In this document: positions 24,923 through 33,423 of the stretch, piece after piece
Numbering within the stretch: position 1 is the stretch's first letter
Layout of the letters: every line of letters starts with the position of its first letter
DNA from: Carboxylicivirga sediminis
GTDB taxonomy: Bacteria; Bacteroidota; Bacteroidia; Bacteroidales; Marinilabiliaceae
Assembly (NCBI RefSeq): GCF_018156225.1
Contig: NZ_JAGTAR010000008.1
Location: 1-64,000, forward strand
Direction: 5' to 3'
DNA: 64,000 nucleotides
The notes under the pieces: model-generated
The model's input: the letters and a program-made list of their open reading frames with translations, nothing else
Told to the model about the DNA's origin: nothing
Database searches by the model: none
Program-made: the position numbers and the translations under genes

Positions 24923-26050
24923 ATGAAATTTGTTGTTTCCAGTACAGAATTACTATCGCATCTGCAAGCTATTAGTCGTGTGATTAGTAATAAGAGTACG
25001 TTACCAATCCTCGATAACTTTTTATTCGACCTGAAAGACAATAAGCTTGTTTTAACAGCATCTGACCTTGAAGTGACAATGGTGACTTCGTTGGAGTTAG
25101 ATAATTCTGACGGGGAAGGTATTATTGCATTGCCATCTCGTATTTTATTGGAAACATTGAAGAAATTCCCTGAGCAGCCTTTAAATTTTGATATTAACAT
25201 GGATACATTTGGTGTTAATATTATTACCGAAAAAGGTAAGTTTAGCATTGTTGGACAAGATGGGGCTGATTTTCCTGAGTTACCACAATTGGATGCTGAT
25301 AAAAGTTCAAACTTACAGGTGGCCATCGATCTCTTGGAGTCAGGAATCAATAAAACATTGTTTGCAACGGCCGACGATGAATTACGTCCGGTGATGAATG
25401 GTATTTTGGTAGAGTTATCACCAGAGAATGTTACATTTGTTGCTTCAGATTCTCATAAATTAGTTCGTTATCGCCGCTTAGATGCGAAAACCGATTATTC
25501 AGCATCTTTTATTTTACCTAAGAAACCTGCGGGCTTATTAAAAAATGTATTGCCAAAGGAGAGTGGTGAGGTGGTTATTGAATTTGATGATAAAAATGCA
25601 TTTTTCACCTTACCTAACTATAAGTTGGTTTGTCGTTTGGTGGAAGGTAACTATCCAAGCTACAATGCTGTGATTCCACAGGATAATCCGTATAAGGTGA
25701 TAATTGATCGTAATGAGTTTCATAATACACTCGGTCGTGTGTCTATTTTCTCAAACCAAGCCAGTAACCTTGTTAAGTTGAAGTTAACTTCTGGTGAAAT
25801 GGTCGTTTCAGCTCAGGATATTGATTTTAGTATCTCAGCACATGAGCGATTGACTTGCCAGTATGAGGGCGATGAAATGGAAATTGGTTTTAAATCTGGT
25901 TTCTTAGCCGATATTCTTGGAAATCTTAATTCAACTGATGTTATTCTCGAGTTATCCGATCCATCAAGGGCCGGTATTCTATTGCCATTTGAAAATGGTG
26001 AAAATGAGGACGAATTGATGTTGCTGATGCCAATGATGATCAACGTATAA
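24923..26050 (+). CDS. dnaN: DNA polymerase III beta subunit (sliding clamp)
   Basis: DnaN is the homodimeric ring that tethers replicative polymerases to DNA. The 375-residue protein has three DNA-clamp domains, with the typical N-terminus (MKFVVSSTELLSHLQAISRV) and internal signatures TADDELRPVMNGILVEL and FTLPNYKLVCRLVEGNYPSY. The C-terminus ends LMLLMPMMINV, equivalent to the usual MPM-R/N-x end that forms the partner-binding groove. dnaA and recF are not adjacent, so this is not a classical origin cluster. A strong terminator follows. Confidence 0.97.
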   Translation: MKFVVSSTELLSHLQAISRVISNKSTLPILDNFLFDLKDNKLVLTASDLEVTMVTSLELDNSDGEGIIALPSRILLETLKKFPEQPLNFDINMDTFGVNIITEKGKFSIVGQDGADFPELPQLDADKSSNLQVAIDLLESGINKTLFATADDELRPVMNGILVELSPENVTFVASDSHKLVRYRRLDAKTDYSASFILPKKPAGLLKNVLPKESGEVVIEFDDKNAFFTLPNYKLVCRLVEGNYPSYNAVIPQDNPYKVIIDRNEFHNTLGRVSIFSNQASNLVKLKLTSGEMVVSAQDIDFSISAHERLTCQYEGDEMEIGFKSGFLADILGNLNSTDVILELSDPSRAGILLPFENGENEDELMLLMPMMINV

Positions 26051-26074
26051 TATTTGTTTGTACTACATATAAGA

Positions 26075-26105
26075 GCCACTGTATGTTAGCATGCAGTGGC
26101 TTTTT
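26075..26105 (+). terminator. Terminator of dnaN
   Basis: An 11-bp stem with one wobble (26075-26085 with 26090-26100) and a tetraloop is followed by five T. Confidence 0.8.
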
Positions 26106-26173
26106 GTATGCAACCAGCTGATGCTGGTAATGAGTTTGAAATTCATATTTCTCAATAGACAATAAAAAAATAG

Positions 26174-26181
26174 TATTTTTG
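26174..26181 (+). promoter_or_regulatory. Candidate -7 box of mnmA
   Basis: TATTTTTG is a TAnnTTTG match 31 bp upstream of mnmA. A Shine-Dalgarno-like AAGGAG follows, about 10 bp before the start codon. Confidence 0.5.
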
Positions 26182-26212
26182 TGCGCTAATTGGCAAGAAA
26201 GGAGAATAATAG

Positions 26213-27415
26213 ATGCAGAAAAAGAAAGTTGTAATAGGCCTGTCGGGAGGTGTTGATTCAAGTGTTGCAGCATACGTGCTTAAAGAGCAGGGGTATGAAG
26301 TGATAGGCTTGTTTATGAAAAACTGGCACGATACAACTGGTGTGCTGAAAGCGGATTGTCCCTGGTTAGACGATCAGTTTGATGCTAAGGCGGTAGCTAT
26401 GAAGTTAGGCATTCCGTTTCATACGGTTGACTTGAGTGACTTCTATCGTCAACGGGTAGTAGATTATATGTTTGCTGAATATGAAAAAGGGCGTACGCCT
26501 AATCCAGATGTGCTTTGTAATCGCGAAATTAAGTTTGATGTTTTTATGGATAAAGCATTGGAACTGGGGGCTGATTATGTGGCAACTGGGCACTATTGCC
26601 GAAAAGAAACTGTTGTGGTAAACGGGCGTGAAGTACATCGTTTGTTGGCCGGCAGCGATGATAATAAAGACCAGAGCTATTTTTTATGTCAGTTAAGTCA
26701 GGCTCAACTGGCTAAAGCCTTATTTCCTATAGGTGATATTGTTAAGCCCGAAGTAAGGCGTATTGCTAATGAACTTAATCTGATAACAGCACATAAGAAG
26801 GATTCTCAGGGTATTTGCTTCGTTGGTAAAGTGGATTTGCCTGTTTTTCTGCAACAGAAACTTGAGCCTAAAAAAGGCCGTGTATTTATAGTTGATAAAG
26901 ACAGTGAGCTTTTTGTTAGGGACTGGAGTAAAGCTGAGATTAAAAATCCAGAGGATGAGGTATTGGAAGAGCTGTCAAAACCCTATGCTTTTCATCCGAA
27001 ATATGGCAAAAAGATAGGCAATCATAATGGTGCACATTTCTACACTATTGGTCAACGCAAAGGCTTGAATATTGGCGGGTTTCCGGAACCGTTATTTATT
27101 ATAGGAACAAATGTTGAGTATAATCAGGTGTATGCCGGAATGGGTAAAGAACACCCAGGTTTGTTTCGTAAGGTCTTGCGAATAATGCCAGATGAAATAC
27201 ATTGGGTGCGTGAGGATCTGGCTATGAATGTTGGGGATTCCCGACGCCTGAATCTGCGAATTCGTTATCGTCAACCTCTACAAAAAGGAATTTTACATTG
27301 CCGGGAGAACGGCATGTTTTTGGTGTTCGACGAAGCTCAAAGAGGCATAACAGCCGGCCAATTTGCTTCATGGTATGATAAAGATGAGTTGATTGGTTCA
27401 GGTGTAATTTCTTAA
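26213..27415 (+). CDS. mnmA: tRNA-specific 2-thiouridylase
   Basis: MnmA thiolates U34 of tRNA Lys, Glu and Gln in the cytoplasm. The 400-residue protein has the PP-loop [15 protein letters not shown], the first catalytic Cys region [14 protein letters not shown], the [11 protein letters not shown] block and the second catalytic Cys in [12 protein letters not shown]. The C-terminal beta-barrel domain (about residues 205-400) includes [19 protein letters not shown]. It is followed 10 bp later by an AlaX-like editing gene, placing two translation-fidelity genes together. Confidence 0.97.
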   Translation: MQKKKVVIGLSGGVDSSVAAYVLKEQGYEVIGLFMKNWHDTTGVLKADCPWLDDQFDAKAVAMKLGIPFHTVDLSDFYRQRVVDYMFAEYEKGRTPNPDVLCNREIKFDVFMDKALELGADYVATGHYCRKETVVVNGREVHRLLAGSDDNKDQSYFLCQLSQAQLAKALFPIGDIVKPEVRRIANELNLITAHKKDSQGICFVGKVDLPVFLQQKLEPKKGRVFIVDKDSELFVRDWSKAEIKNPEDEVLEELSKPYAFHPKYGKKIGNHNGAHFYTIGQRKGLNIGGFPEPLFIIGTNVEYNQVYAGMGKEHPGLFRKVLRIMPDEIHWVREDLAMNVGDSRRLNLRIRYRQPLQKGILHCRENGMFLVFDEAQRGITAGQFASWYDKDELIGSGVIS

Positions 27416-27425
27416 TATTAGTGTT

Positions 27426-27866
27426 ATGAAAAGTTATAATCCAGAGATGCATACAGCTGAGCATGTACTCAATCAAACGATGGTTCAGCTATTTGAGTGT
27501 AATCGATCTTTTTCTAACCATCTGGAGCGAAAGAAGTCAAAATGTGATTACCATTTTAACCGGGCCTTGACGAGTGAAGAGGAACAGGTGATTGCTGGAA
27601 AAGTTAACGAAATGTTGATGCGGCACCTAGATGTAACAGAGCAGATTGTGGGTAGGGAAGAGGCATCTGCTCAGTTTGATTTGGATAAGTTACCAGATAC
27701 AACCGGAGAAGAGATACGAATTGTGCGGGTTGGTGATTATGATGCATGTCCGTGTATTGGTGAGCATGTGAAAAATACCAAAGAGGTTGGTGAGTTTGTG
27801 CTGGGAACAACTTCCTATGATAATGGGGTTCTCAGGATAAGGTTTAAGCTAAAAAGACCACAATAG
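27426..27866 (+). CDS. AlaX-like alanyl-tRNA editing domain protein
   Basis: The 146-residue protein is a stand-alone threonyl/alanyl-tRNA synthetase second-additional-domain (SAD) protein. The zinc-binding HxxxH motif appears as HTAEHVLN near the N-terminus and the CxxxH motif as CIGEH late in the protein. These are the hallmarks of trans-editing enzymes that clear Ser- or Gly-mischarged tRNA-Ala. No AlaRS catalytic part is present. It starts 10 bp after mnmA and is very likely co-transcribed with it. Substrate choice (Ser against Gly) is not visible. Confidence 0.87.
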   Translation: MKSYNPEMHTAEHVLNQTMVQLFECNRSFSNHLERKKSKCDYHFNRALTSEEEQVIAGKVNEMLMRHLDVTEQIVGREEASAQFDLDKLPDTTGEEIRIVRVGDYDACPCIGEHVKNTKEVGEFVLGTTSYDNGVLRIRFKLKRPQ

Positions 27867-27871
27867 CATAC

Positions 27872-27900
27872 AATGCCGTTCAGTGATGAGCGGCATTTTT
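27872..27900. terminator. Terminator between convergent genes
   Basis: A 7-bp stem AATGCCG/CGGCATT (27872-27878 with 27891-27897) is followed by T on the plus strand. It ends the mnmA unit and faces the minus-strand radical SAM gene that ends at 27921. Confidence 0.65.
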
Positions 27901-27920
27901 ATTAAAAAAGTACCGTAGCT

Positions 27921-28793
27921 CTAGAATAATGTGCCCTGCATGGACTGTGGCGGTTGGTAAAACTGCATTTTTGTAGCCATAAGGTTTTCCTTGCATACCA
28001 TTTTAAAGTGTTTATAAGCTTTGTTGGTTTGCTCTGTAAAGCAATTATACCTATCACCAAATTGCTTCATATACTGGTCTTTTAAACCAGGGAAATGTCT
28101 ATCTAGCTGTTGGTAATAATACTCCCGATTCCCATCTCTTAATGTCAAGCCAAAGCCACCGATAATGTATTGAGCACCTGCCTGCCTGGCTTTGACTATC
28201 AATTGCTCTGTGTTTTCAAATGAGTCTGTTATAAAAGGCAATACGGGCATCAAGGTGATGCCGCAATAGATTCCGGCATCAGACAGTGTTTTGATAGTTT
28301 CGAAACGTTCAGAGGGCAGTGGGGCATTAGGTTCAATGGAGCTGGCAAGCGCATCGTTAGCTGTTGTGATTGTAATGGAAACGGCTGCATATACTTTTGC
28401 AATGGCCTTAAGCAGATCAATGTCCCGAAGAACTAAAGTGCCTTTCGTGATGATGTGAACAGGAAAACGATAATAAACGGCGAGATCAAGTGCCTGACGG
28501 GTTAAATTGAGTTGTTTTTCTATTGGCATATAGCAGTCGTTCATTGAGCCAAAGCCAATAGTGCCGCGTTTTTTCTTAGCTCGCAGTTCTTTATTAAGCA
28601 ATTCGATGGCATTTTGTTTTACCTGGATGTTATCAAAATCATCGATCTGGTAGCATTTACTGCGCGAATCGCAATAGATGCATCCATGACTGCAGCCGCG
28701 ATATAAGTTAATGGTATAGGATGTGCCAAACCAGGGATCTACTTTGGTAGCCGATCCGTTCAATATAGTTTTGACATTAATTAATCGGGTCAC
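27921..28793 (-). CDS. SPL-family radical SAM protein (Rv2578c-like)
   Basis: The 290-residue protein has the radical SAM cluster motif in LYRGCSHGCIYCDSRSKC (C-x3-C-x2-C). It also has the N-terminal block LNGSATKVDPWFGTSY and the downstream signature GFGSMNDCYMPIEKQ. These mark the large group annotated as spore photoproduct lyase-like or DNA-repair-photolyase-like radical SAM proteins. Most members occur in non-sporulating bacteria and have no known reaction. Its start overlaps the stop of the SixA-like gene by 4 bp (ATGA), and ppk1 precedes that, so the three form one transcript. Confidence 0.88.
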   Translation of the reverse strand: MTRLINVKTILNGSATKVDPWFGTSYTINLYRGCSHGCIYCDSRSKCYQIDDFDNIQVKQNAIELLNKELRAKKKRGTIGFGSMNDCYMPIEKQLNLTRQALDLAVYYRFPVHIITKGTLVLRDIDLLKAIAKVYAAVSITITTANDALASSIEPNAPLPSERFETIKTLSDAGIYCGITLMPVLPFITDSFENTEQLIVKARQAGAQYIIGGFGLTLRDGNREYYYQQLDRHFPGLKDQYMKQFGDRYNCFTEQTNKAYKHFKMVCKENLMATKMQFYQPPQSMQGTLF

Positions 28794-29293
28794 TTCAGCA
28801 TCTTAGGACTTACAAACCAGTCGATTTTTCCTTCACGGGCATTAATATCTTCCCAGTTGTTAACGTTAAATGTAATAGCAATTGTGCCTGTAGTAGGAAA
28901 GTGAAGGTAGTCGCTGTCGGTGAGCGTTATGGCTGTCATGGCAATTTCCGGATTGTGCCCAACCAGCATAATTATGTTACAAGTATGGTTATACTGTCCA
29001 AGGTAAGTGATTAACTCGGAAGTAGTGTAGCCATCATACAAAAACTGCTCATGTACCATTAAGGATTTATCCAGGTTAAATGTATCTGCAAAAATAGCAG
29101 CTGTTTGTTCGGCTCTTTGCGCTTTGCTGGTTATGAGTAGGTCCGGAATGATGTTTCGCTGCAGAAGATCATCGGCAATAAGCTTGGAGTCGTTGTAACC
29201 GCGAGGTTTTAATTCTCTTTCAAAGTCAGACTTGGAGCTCATGTAACCCAGCTGCTCTGTTTTGGCATGTCTGGTAAGTATAAGTGTTTTCAT
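28790..29293 (-). CDS. SixA-like histidine phosphatase family protein
   Basis: This histidine-phosphatase-superfamily protein has the catalytic motif LILTRHAKTEQ, then ERELKPRGYNDS, and the second catalytic His in MLVGHNPE. This pattern fits the SixA subgroup, which removes phosphate from His residues of phosphorelay proteins. The start at 29293 (MKTLILTRHAK) is preferred over the longer frame from 29335, which would overlap ppk1 and add 14 atypical residues. It lies 10 bp after ppk1 and overlaps the radical SAM gene by 4 bp. A link to polyphosphate metabolism is inferred only from position. Confidence 0.88.
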   Translation of the reverse strand: MKTLILTRHAKTEQLGYMSSKSDFERELKPRGYNDSKLIADDLLQRNIIPDLLITSKAQRAEQTAAIFADTFNLDKSLMVHEQFLYDGYTTSELITYLGQYNHTCNIIMLVGHNPEIAMTAITLTDSDYLHFPTTGTIAITFNVNNWEDINAREGKIDWFVSPKMLK

Positions 29294-29303
29294 TGCCTGG
29301 GTA

Positions 29304-31397
29304 TTATTTTTGCTTTTTATAATCTTCGCGCACAATCGTATCGAGCTGGAGCAGGTATTGATAGAAGGCCTGTTGAGCCTTTAACGGTTTAGAGTTGCTT
29401 TCTATCCGCACATTGTTGAGGTACTCGTCAATGTTTCTGGCTTTCACGTTATCTGCCAGCTGCATCTCCAGCATAGTCAGAATTTCAGCTTTTAGTTCCG
29501 GTTGTTCAATCGGAAAGGCTGTTTCAATCCGGCGGTTGATGTTTCGGTTTAGCCAGTCAGCCGATGATAGAAACATTTCTGTATTGTTATTATTGCCAAA
29601 TACCCATATACGGGCGTGCTCCAGGTAACTATCCACTAATCGCAATACTCTTATGTTTTCACTGTATGGCTGATTGGGCACCAGGCAACATATGCCTCTT
29701 ACTATCAGGTCTATTTTTACACCTGCCTGGCTGGCTTCATAAAGTTTACTGATTAGGTTTTTATTCTGAATGCCATTCATCTTAAGGAGTATATATCCCT
29801 GTTTGCCATTTTTAGATAGCTCAATTTCCCTGTTGATGCGCTTCATAATTTGCTTGCGTAAATTAATCTGTGTAATCAGCAGTTTATTTAGCTTAGGTTT
29901 GGTGCTTTGGTCCTCAAGGTACTTGAAAAGAGCTTCCATATCATCCAGGTAAGCATCATTACACGTAAAGAAACCATGATCGGCATATAAGCGTGCCGTT
30001 TTTTCATTGAAGTTGCCAGTACTGAGGTAGGCAAATGAGCGCTTTCGTTCGCCATTGGCTCTTCTGATGGCCAGTGCCATCTTTGCATGCACTTTCAGTC
30101 CAGGTATGCTGTAGATGATTTTGATACCAGCCTTCTCCATTTGGCGGGCAAAATACAGGTTATTTTCTTCGTCGAAGCGCGCTTTAACTTCAACAAATAC
30201 AGTTACTTTCTTTTTGTTGTGTGCTGCAAATATCAACGCGCCAACTACCTCTGAGTTACTAGCCACACGGTATTGGGTAACCTTTATTTCATCTACTTTA
30301 TCATCAGTGGCGGCTTCTCGTAAAAATTGGATAACATAGTCGAAAGAGTGATAGGGGTAATGTAGTACCCGCTCTTTTCGCTTAATAGCTTCAAACATTG
30401 AGCCGGCTTCTTCCAACTCAAATGGTTTTATTGGTTTTGGAGCCTGCCATTCCAGCTTTGGTGAAAATGGATTTGGAAACGAAAAGAAATCATGCAGATT
30501 TTGGTAGCTGCCTGTCTCAACCAGCTCAATGGGTTTAATGTCAAACGAGTCCATCAGGAAGTTAAGCACATCGGAAGGTATAGCTCTGTCGTGATATAAG
30601 CCGGCTGGTGTGCCGGTTTTTCTAAGTGCCAGATTTTTTCTGATTTTCTCCACCAGGTCGCCCCAAAATTCATCTTCAATACCTAAATCGGCATTGCGGG
30701 TTATTTTTACGCCCCAGCTGCCTACTACATCGTAGCCCGGAAATAGTTCGGGTAACCCGTAGCGAAGCGCATCATCCAGAAACATGTAATGGTGTTGCTT
30801 ATCTACTTGTGGCAGCTTAATAAAGCGTGGGTGATCGTTAGTTGGAACTTTGATTAATGCATAACGAGCTCTTCTCTTTTTATTCTTCTTATCCTTGTTT
30901 TTGTGTTTACGGTAAAGCTTTACTGCCAGGTATAATCGGTTGTCACGCATAAAACTTCTGGTGCCTTTATTAAGCAAAACAGGCTGACAATATGGGATGA
31001 GCTCCGTATTAAAGAAGTTATCTATAAACTGCATATGCTCGGTTTTGTTTGAGTAACCGTCCAGGTGCAGTGTGATGCCATTTTCTTCCATTAACGGAAG
31101 GATTTGTCCTTTGAATATTTTGCTGTATTCAATCCAGTGCTGACCAACAATGGTATTGATTTTTTCAAGTGTCACTTTTGCATGAGGGATGTCCGGATAA
31201 CTCTCTGGATGTAAAGTGGCGTTGCGATATTCGGCTACTCTTACCTTATAAAATTCGTCAAGATTATTGGAATAGATGGCCAGAAATTTTAACCTTTCGA
31301 ATAGAGGCAGACTGATATCTTTTGCTTCTTCCAGTACTCGGTGATTAAAAGAAAGCCAGCTGATATCGCGGTTGAAAAATTGTTGTTCGATTAGCAT
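29304..31397 (-). CDS. ppk1: Polyphosphate kinase 1
   Basis: PPK1 reversibly polymerises the gamma phosphate of ATP into polyphosphate. The 697-residue protein has the N-terminal domain (FNRDISWLSFNHRVLEEA), the head domain and two catalytic phospholipase-D-like domains. The phosphorylated His lies in PGLKVHAKMALAIRR, followed by YLSTGNFNEKTARLYAD. Length and order are standard. It leads a tight minus-strand operon with the SixA-like and radical SAM genes. Confidence 0.97.
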   Translation of the reverse strand: MLIEQQFFNRDISWLSFNHRVLEEAKDISLPLFERLKFLAIYSNNLDEFYKVRVAEYRNATLHPESYPDIPHAKVTLEKINTIVGQHWIEYSKIFKGQILPLMEENGITLHLDGYSNKTEHMQFIDNFFNTELIPYCQPVLLNKGTRSFMRDNRLYLAVKLYRKHKNKDKKNKKRRARYALIKVPTNDHPRFIKLPQVDKQHHYMFLDDALRYGLPELFPGYDVVGSWGVKITRNADLGIEDEFWGDLVEKIRKNLALRKTGTPAGLYHDRAIPSDVLNFLMDSFDIKPIELVETGSYQNLHDFFSFPNPFSPKLEWQAPKPIKPFELEEAGSMFEAIKRKERVLHYPYHSFDYVIQFLREAATDDKVDEIKVTQYRVASNSEVVGALIFAAHNKKKVTVFVEVKARFDEENNLYFARQMEKAGIKIIYSIPGLKVHAKMALAIRRANGERKRSFAYLSTGNFNEKTARLYADHGFFTCNDAYLDDMEALFKYLEDQSTKPKLNKLLITQINLRKQIMKRINREIELSKNGKQGYILLKMNGIQNKNLISKLYEASQAGVKIDLIVRGICCLVPNQPYSENIRVLRLVDSYLEHARIWVFGNNNNTEMFLSSADWLNRNINRRIETAFPIEQPELKAEILTMLEMQLADNVKARNIDEYLNNVRIESNSKPLKAQQAFYQYLLQLDTIVREDYKKQK

Positions 31398-31437
31398 AGT
31401 ATAGCATCTTATAAGCTTAAAAATATTAAAAATAGGG

Positions 31438-31445
31438 TAGATTTG
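31438..31445 (+). promoter_or_regulatory. Candidate -7 box of the phosphoesterase gene
   Basis: TAGATTTG is a TAnnTTTG match 28 bp upstream of the start codon, in the 76-bp divergent gap shared with ppk1. Confidence 0.5.
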
Positions 31446-31473
31446 GCAATGAATTATAATATTTCGAAGGGGT

Positions 31474-31977
31474 ATGACCAGGATAGGCTTATTATCGGAT
31501 ACACATTCGTATCTGGATGAACGATTTAAGGTGTTATTTAAAGATGTTGATGAGATTTGGCATGCCGGTGATATCGGCGATATTCGTGTACTTGATCAAT
31601 TACGGCAGTTGAAGCCTGTACGTGCTGTTTATGGCAATATCGACGGAACAGATTTACGGCAGGAGTTAAAAGCTCACGAACGGTTCATGTGTGAGGGGGT
31701 TGATGTTTGGATGACTCATATTGGGGGCTATCCGGGCAAATACGATAACCTGGTTAAAGGTCAGATTTATAAGCATCCACCAAAACTATTTATTTCAGGA
31801 CATTCACATATACTGAAGGTGATTTACGATAAAAAGCTTGAACTGCTGCATTTAAATCCGGGTGCATGTGGCATCTCTGGATTTCATAGCGTCAGAACAG
31901 CATTGCGGTTTGCCATTGATGGATCAGAAATAAAAGATATGGAAGTGATTGAGTTAGGGCCTAAAGCTGTTGAATAA
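31474..31977 (+). CDS. YfcE/MJ0936-type metallophosphoesterase
   Basis: The 167-residue protein contains the calcineurin-like phosphoesterase motifs in order: IGLLSDTHSYL, EIWHAGDIGD, VYGNIDG and FISGHSHILKV. Together these bind two metal ions. Small members of this family hydrolyse phosphodiesters in vitro, but their cell role is mostly unknown. It is divergent from ppk1 and followed 83 bp later by an OsmC gene with its own -7 box. Confidence 0.92.
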   Translation: MTRIGLLSDTHSYLDERFKVLFKDVDEIWHAGDIGDIRVLDQLRQLKPVRAVYGNIDGTDLRQELKAHERFMCEGVDVWMTHIGGYPGKYDNLVKGQIYKHPPKLFISGHSHILKVIYDKKLELLHLNPGACGISGFHSVRTALRFAIDGSEIKDMEVIELGPKAVE

Positions 31978-32024
31978 CATGTAAGAAAGAAATACTATAA
32001 TGAACATATGCTTGAAATAAACCT

Positions 32025-32032
32025 TACTTTTG
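32025..32032 (+). promoter_or_regulatory. Candidate -7 box of the OsmC-family gene
   Basis: TACTTTTG is a TAnnTTTG match 28 bp upstream of the start codon. Confidence 0.5.
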
Positions 32033-32060
32033 CGCCTGCTAACAATTAAACTTTTATATC

Positions 32061-32492
32061 ATGGCTATATCAACCCTGAAAGTGGGAGCAAAAATGCAAG
32101 AAGGCTTTCGCACTGAAATCGAGTGTTCACACAATTTTATTATTGATCAACCTAAACCTGCCGGCACGGATGAAGGACCCAATCCGATGGAAATATACCT
32201 GTCTTCCATTCCGGCGTGTATTTGTGCGATAGGGCGCATTATTGCCAATCAAAAGCGATTGCCTGTTCGTAGTATATCTGTTAAGCTGGAGGGCGATATT
32301 GATAAAGATTTTTTACTGGGAAAAACCCGAGAAGGGCGAGCCGGATTTGTTGAAATACGGACCATGGTAGAAATTGATGCAGATATGACTAAAGCAGAGA
32401 AAGAGCTTTATTTGCATGATATTGAGAAGCGATGCCCAATTGCGGATAATACGATTTATAGGACCAGTTTAAAAACGGAACTGGTTGGTTAA
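32061..32492 (+). CDS. OsmC family protein
   Basis: The 143-residue protein shows the OsmC/YhfA layout: MEIYLSSIPACICAIGRIIANQ (one of C53 and C55 is the likely first redox Cys) and the second conserved Cys, C125, in EKRCPIADNTIYR. OsmC proteins reduce organic hydroperoxides; the YhfA-like subgroup, which this resembles, is less well defined. The extra Cys two residues from the first is worth noting. Monocistronic, with a bidirectional terminator shared with queF. Confidence 0.9.
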   Translation: MAISTLKVGAKMQEGFRTEIECSHNFIIDQPKPAGTDEGPNPMEIYLSSIPACICAIGRIIANQKRLPVRSISVKLEGDIDKDFLLGKTREGRAGFVEIRTMVEIDADMTKAEKELYLHDIEKRCPIADNTIYRTSLKTELVG

Positions 32493-32497
32493 GAAAT

Positions 32498-32531
32498 TTT
32501 GCCCTGCTGGTATTGGCAGGGCAAAGTTTTT
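32498..32531. terminator. Bidirectional terminator between OsmC gene and queF
   Basis: A perfect 10-bp stem TTTGCCCTGC/GCAGGGCAAA (32498-32507 with 32516-32525) has an 8-nt loop, with a short T-run on the plus side. It lies between convergent stop codons and touches the last bases of queF. Confidence 0.7.
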
Positions 32532-33405
32532 ATTGTCTCAGCAGTTTATGGCTTAAAACAGAAGCGTCAGACAAGTGCCTGGGTAATAGGTGCTCATGGC
32601 TAACGCGTATTGGGCAGATGTCAATACCACCCCGCCGAGTGTAAATGCAGCTGACAGCCAGTTCATCGGGTTTAAAAATGTCCCACAGACGCTTGTAAAG
32701 CATCTCACAGATTTCTTCGTGGAAATGATTCTCATTCCTAATTGAAACAATATACTGTAAGAGACTTATGCCAGTGGGTAGCTCTTGACCCTTAATATGA
32801 ATATACGCAGTGCCCCAATCGGGTTGATTGGTTATTTTACAATTACTTCGTAACAGGTGAGAGGCAAAGTTTAGTTCTCCGGCAATACCCGATGTTTTTA
32901 ACAAGTCTGGATTTTCGTTGTAATGCTCAAATTTGATTGTATCGGCGTTAACCATATTTTCCAGCACCTGATAATCCGCGAAATCATATGCAGTCTTTGT
33001 GCAATCCTGTCGAAAAAAGTGAAGCGAAATATCAGTATCCAAAAGATGGCTTAAGTCTTTTTTAATTAATGCTAATACTTCTTCCAATCCTTCCTGCATC
33101 GTATTGCCAAAGCAGTGCATATTAAAGGAGTTGAGGTAAAGTTTAAAGGATTTACTTTCGACGATGTTTTTACTTGTGGCAGAATAAATCACCTTAAGCA
33201 GGCCCGTTACGGGTAGTCCGTTATTTGTCAGGAAGCTTAGTTCGTAGGCGTGCCATACATCAACACCAATAAATGGTAAATTATCCTCATGTAAATTATA
33301 TTGTGTGCGATTGAAATGTCGTGGTACAGCTACCAGCATCTCGGGTGCATAGTTTTGTGGATAATCTACCTGTTTGCCAAGAAATTTTCCTTCACTACTA
33401 ATCAT
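32530..33405 (-). CDS. queF: NADPH-dependent 7-cyano-7-deazaguanine reductase (long form)
   Basis: QueF reduces preQ0 to preQ1 in queuosine synthesis. The 291-residue length matches the bimodular, E. coli-type form. Motifs include the N-terminal half ESKSFKLYLNSFNMHCFGNT and the catalytic half LLRSNCKITNQPDWGTAYI, where the Cys forms the thioimide with preQ0. FHEEICEMLYKRLWD follows, with the substrate-binding Glu. It is the last gene of the queC-queE-queF run, 18 bp after queE. Confidence 0.96.
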   Translation of the reverse strand: MISSEGKFLGKQVDYPQNYAPEMLVAVPRHFNRTQYNLHEDNLPFIGVDVWHAYELSFLTNNGLPVTGLLKVIYSATSKNIVESKSFKLYLNSFNMHCFGNTMQEGLEEVLALIKKDLSHLLDTDISLHFFRQDCTKTAYDFADYQVLENMVNADTIKFEHYNENPDLLKTSGIAGELNFASHLLRSNCKITNQPDWGTAYIHIKGQELPTGISLLQYIVSIRNENHFHEEICEMLYKRLWDIFKPDELAVSCIYTRRGGIDICPIRVSHEHLLPRHLSDASVLSHKLLRQ

Positions 33406-33423
33406 TGCTTGTTAATTGTATAG

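Noticed and set aside
24919-25350. 143-codon minus-strand frame opposite dnaN
   Set aside because: It lies inside dnaN, in a region whose plus-strand motifs are clear; low-complexity Ser/Asn composition is typical of a shadow frame.
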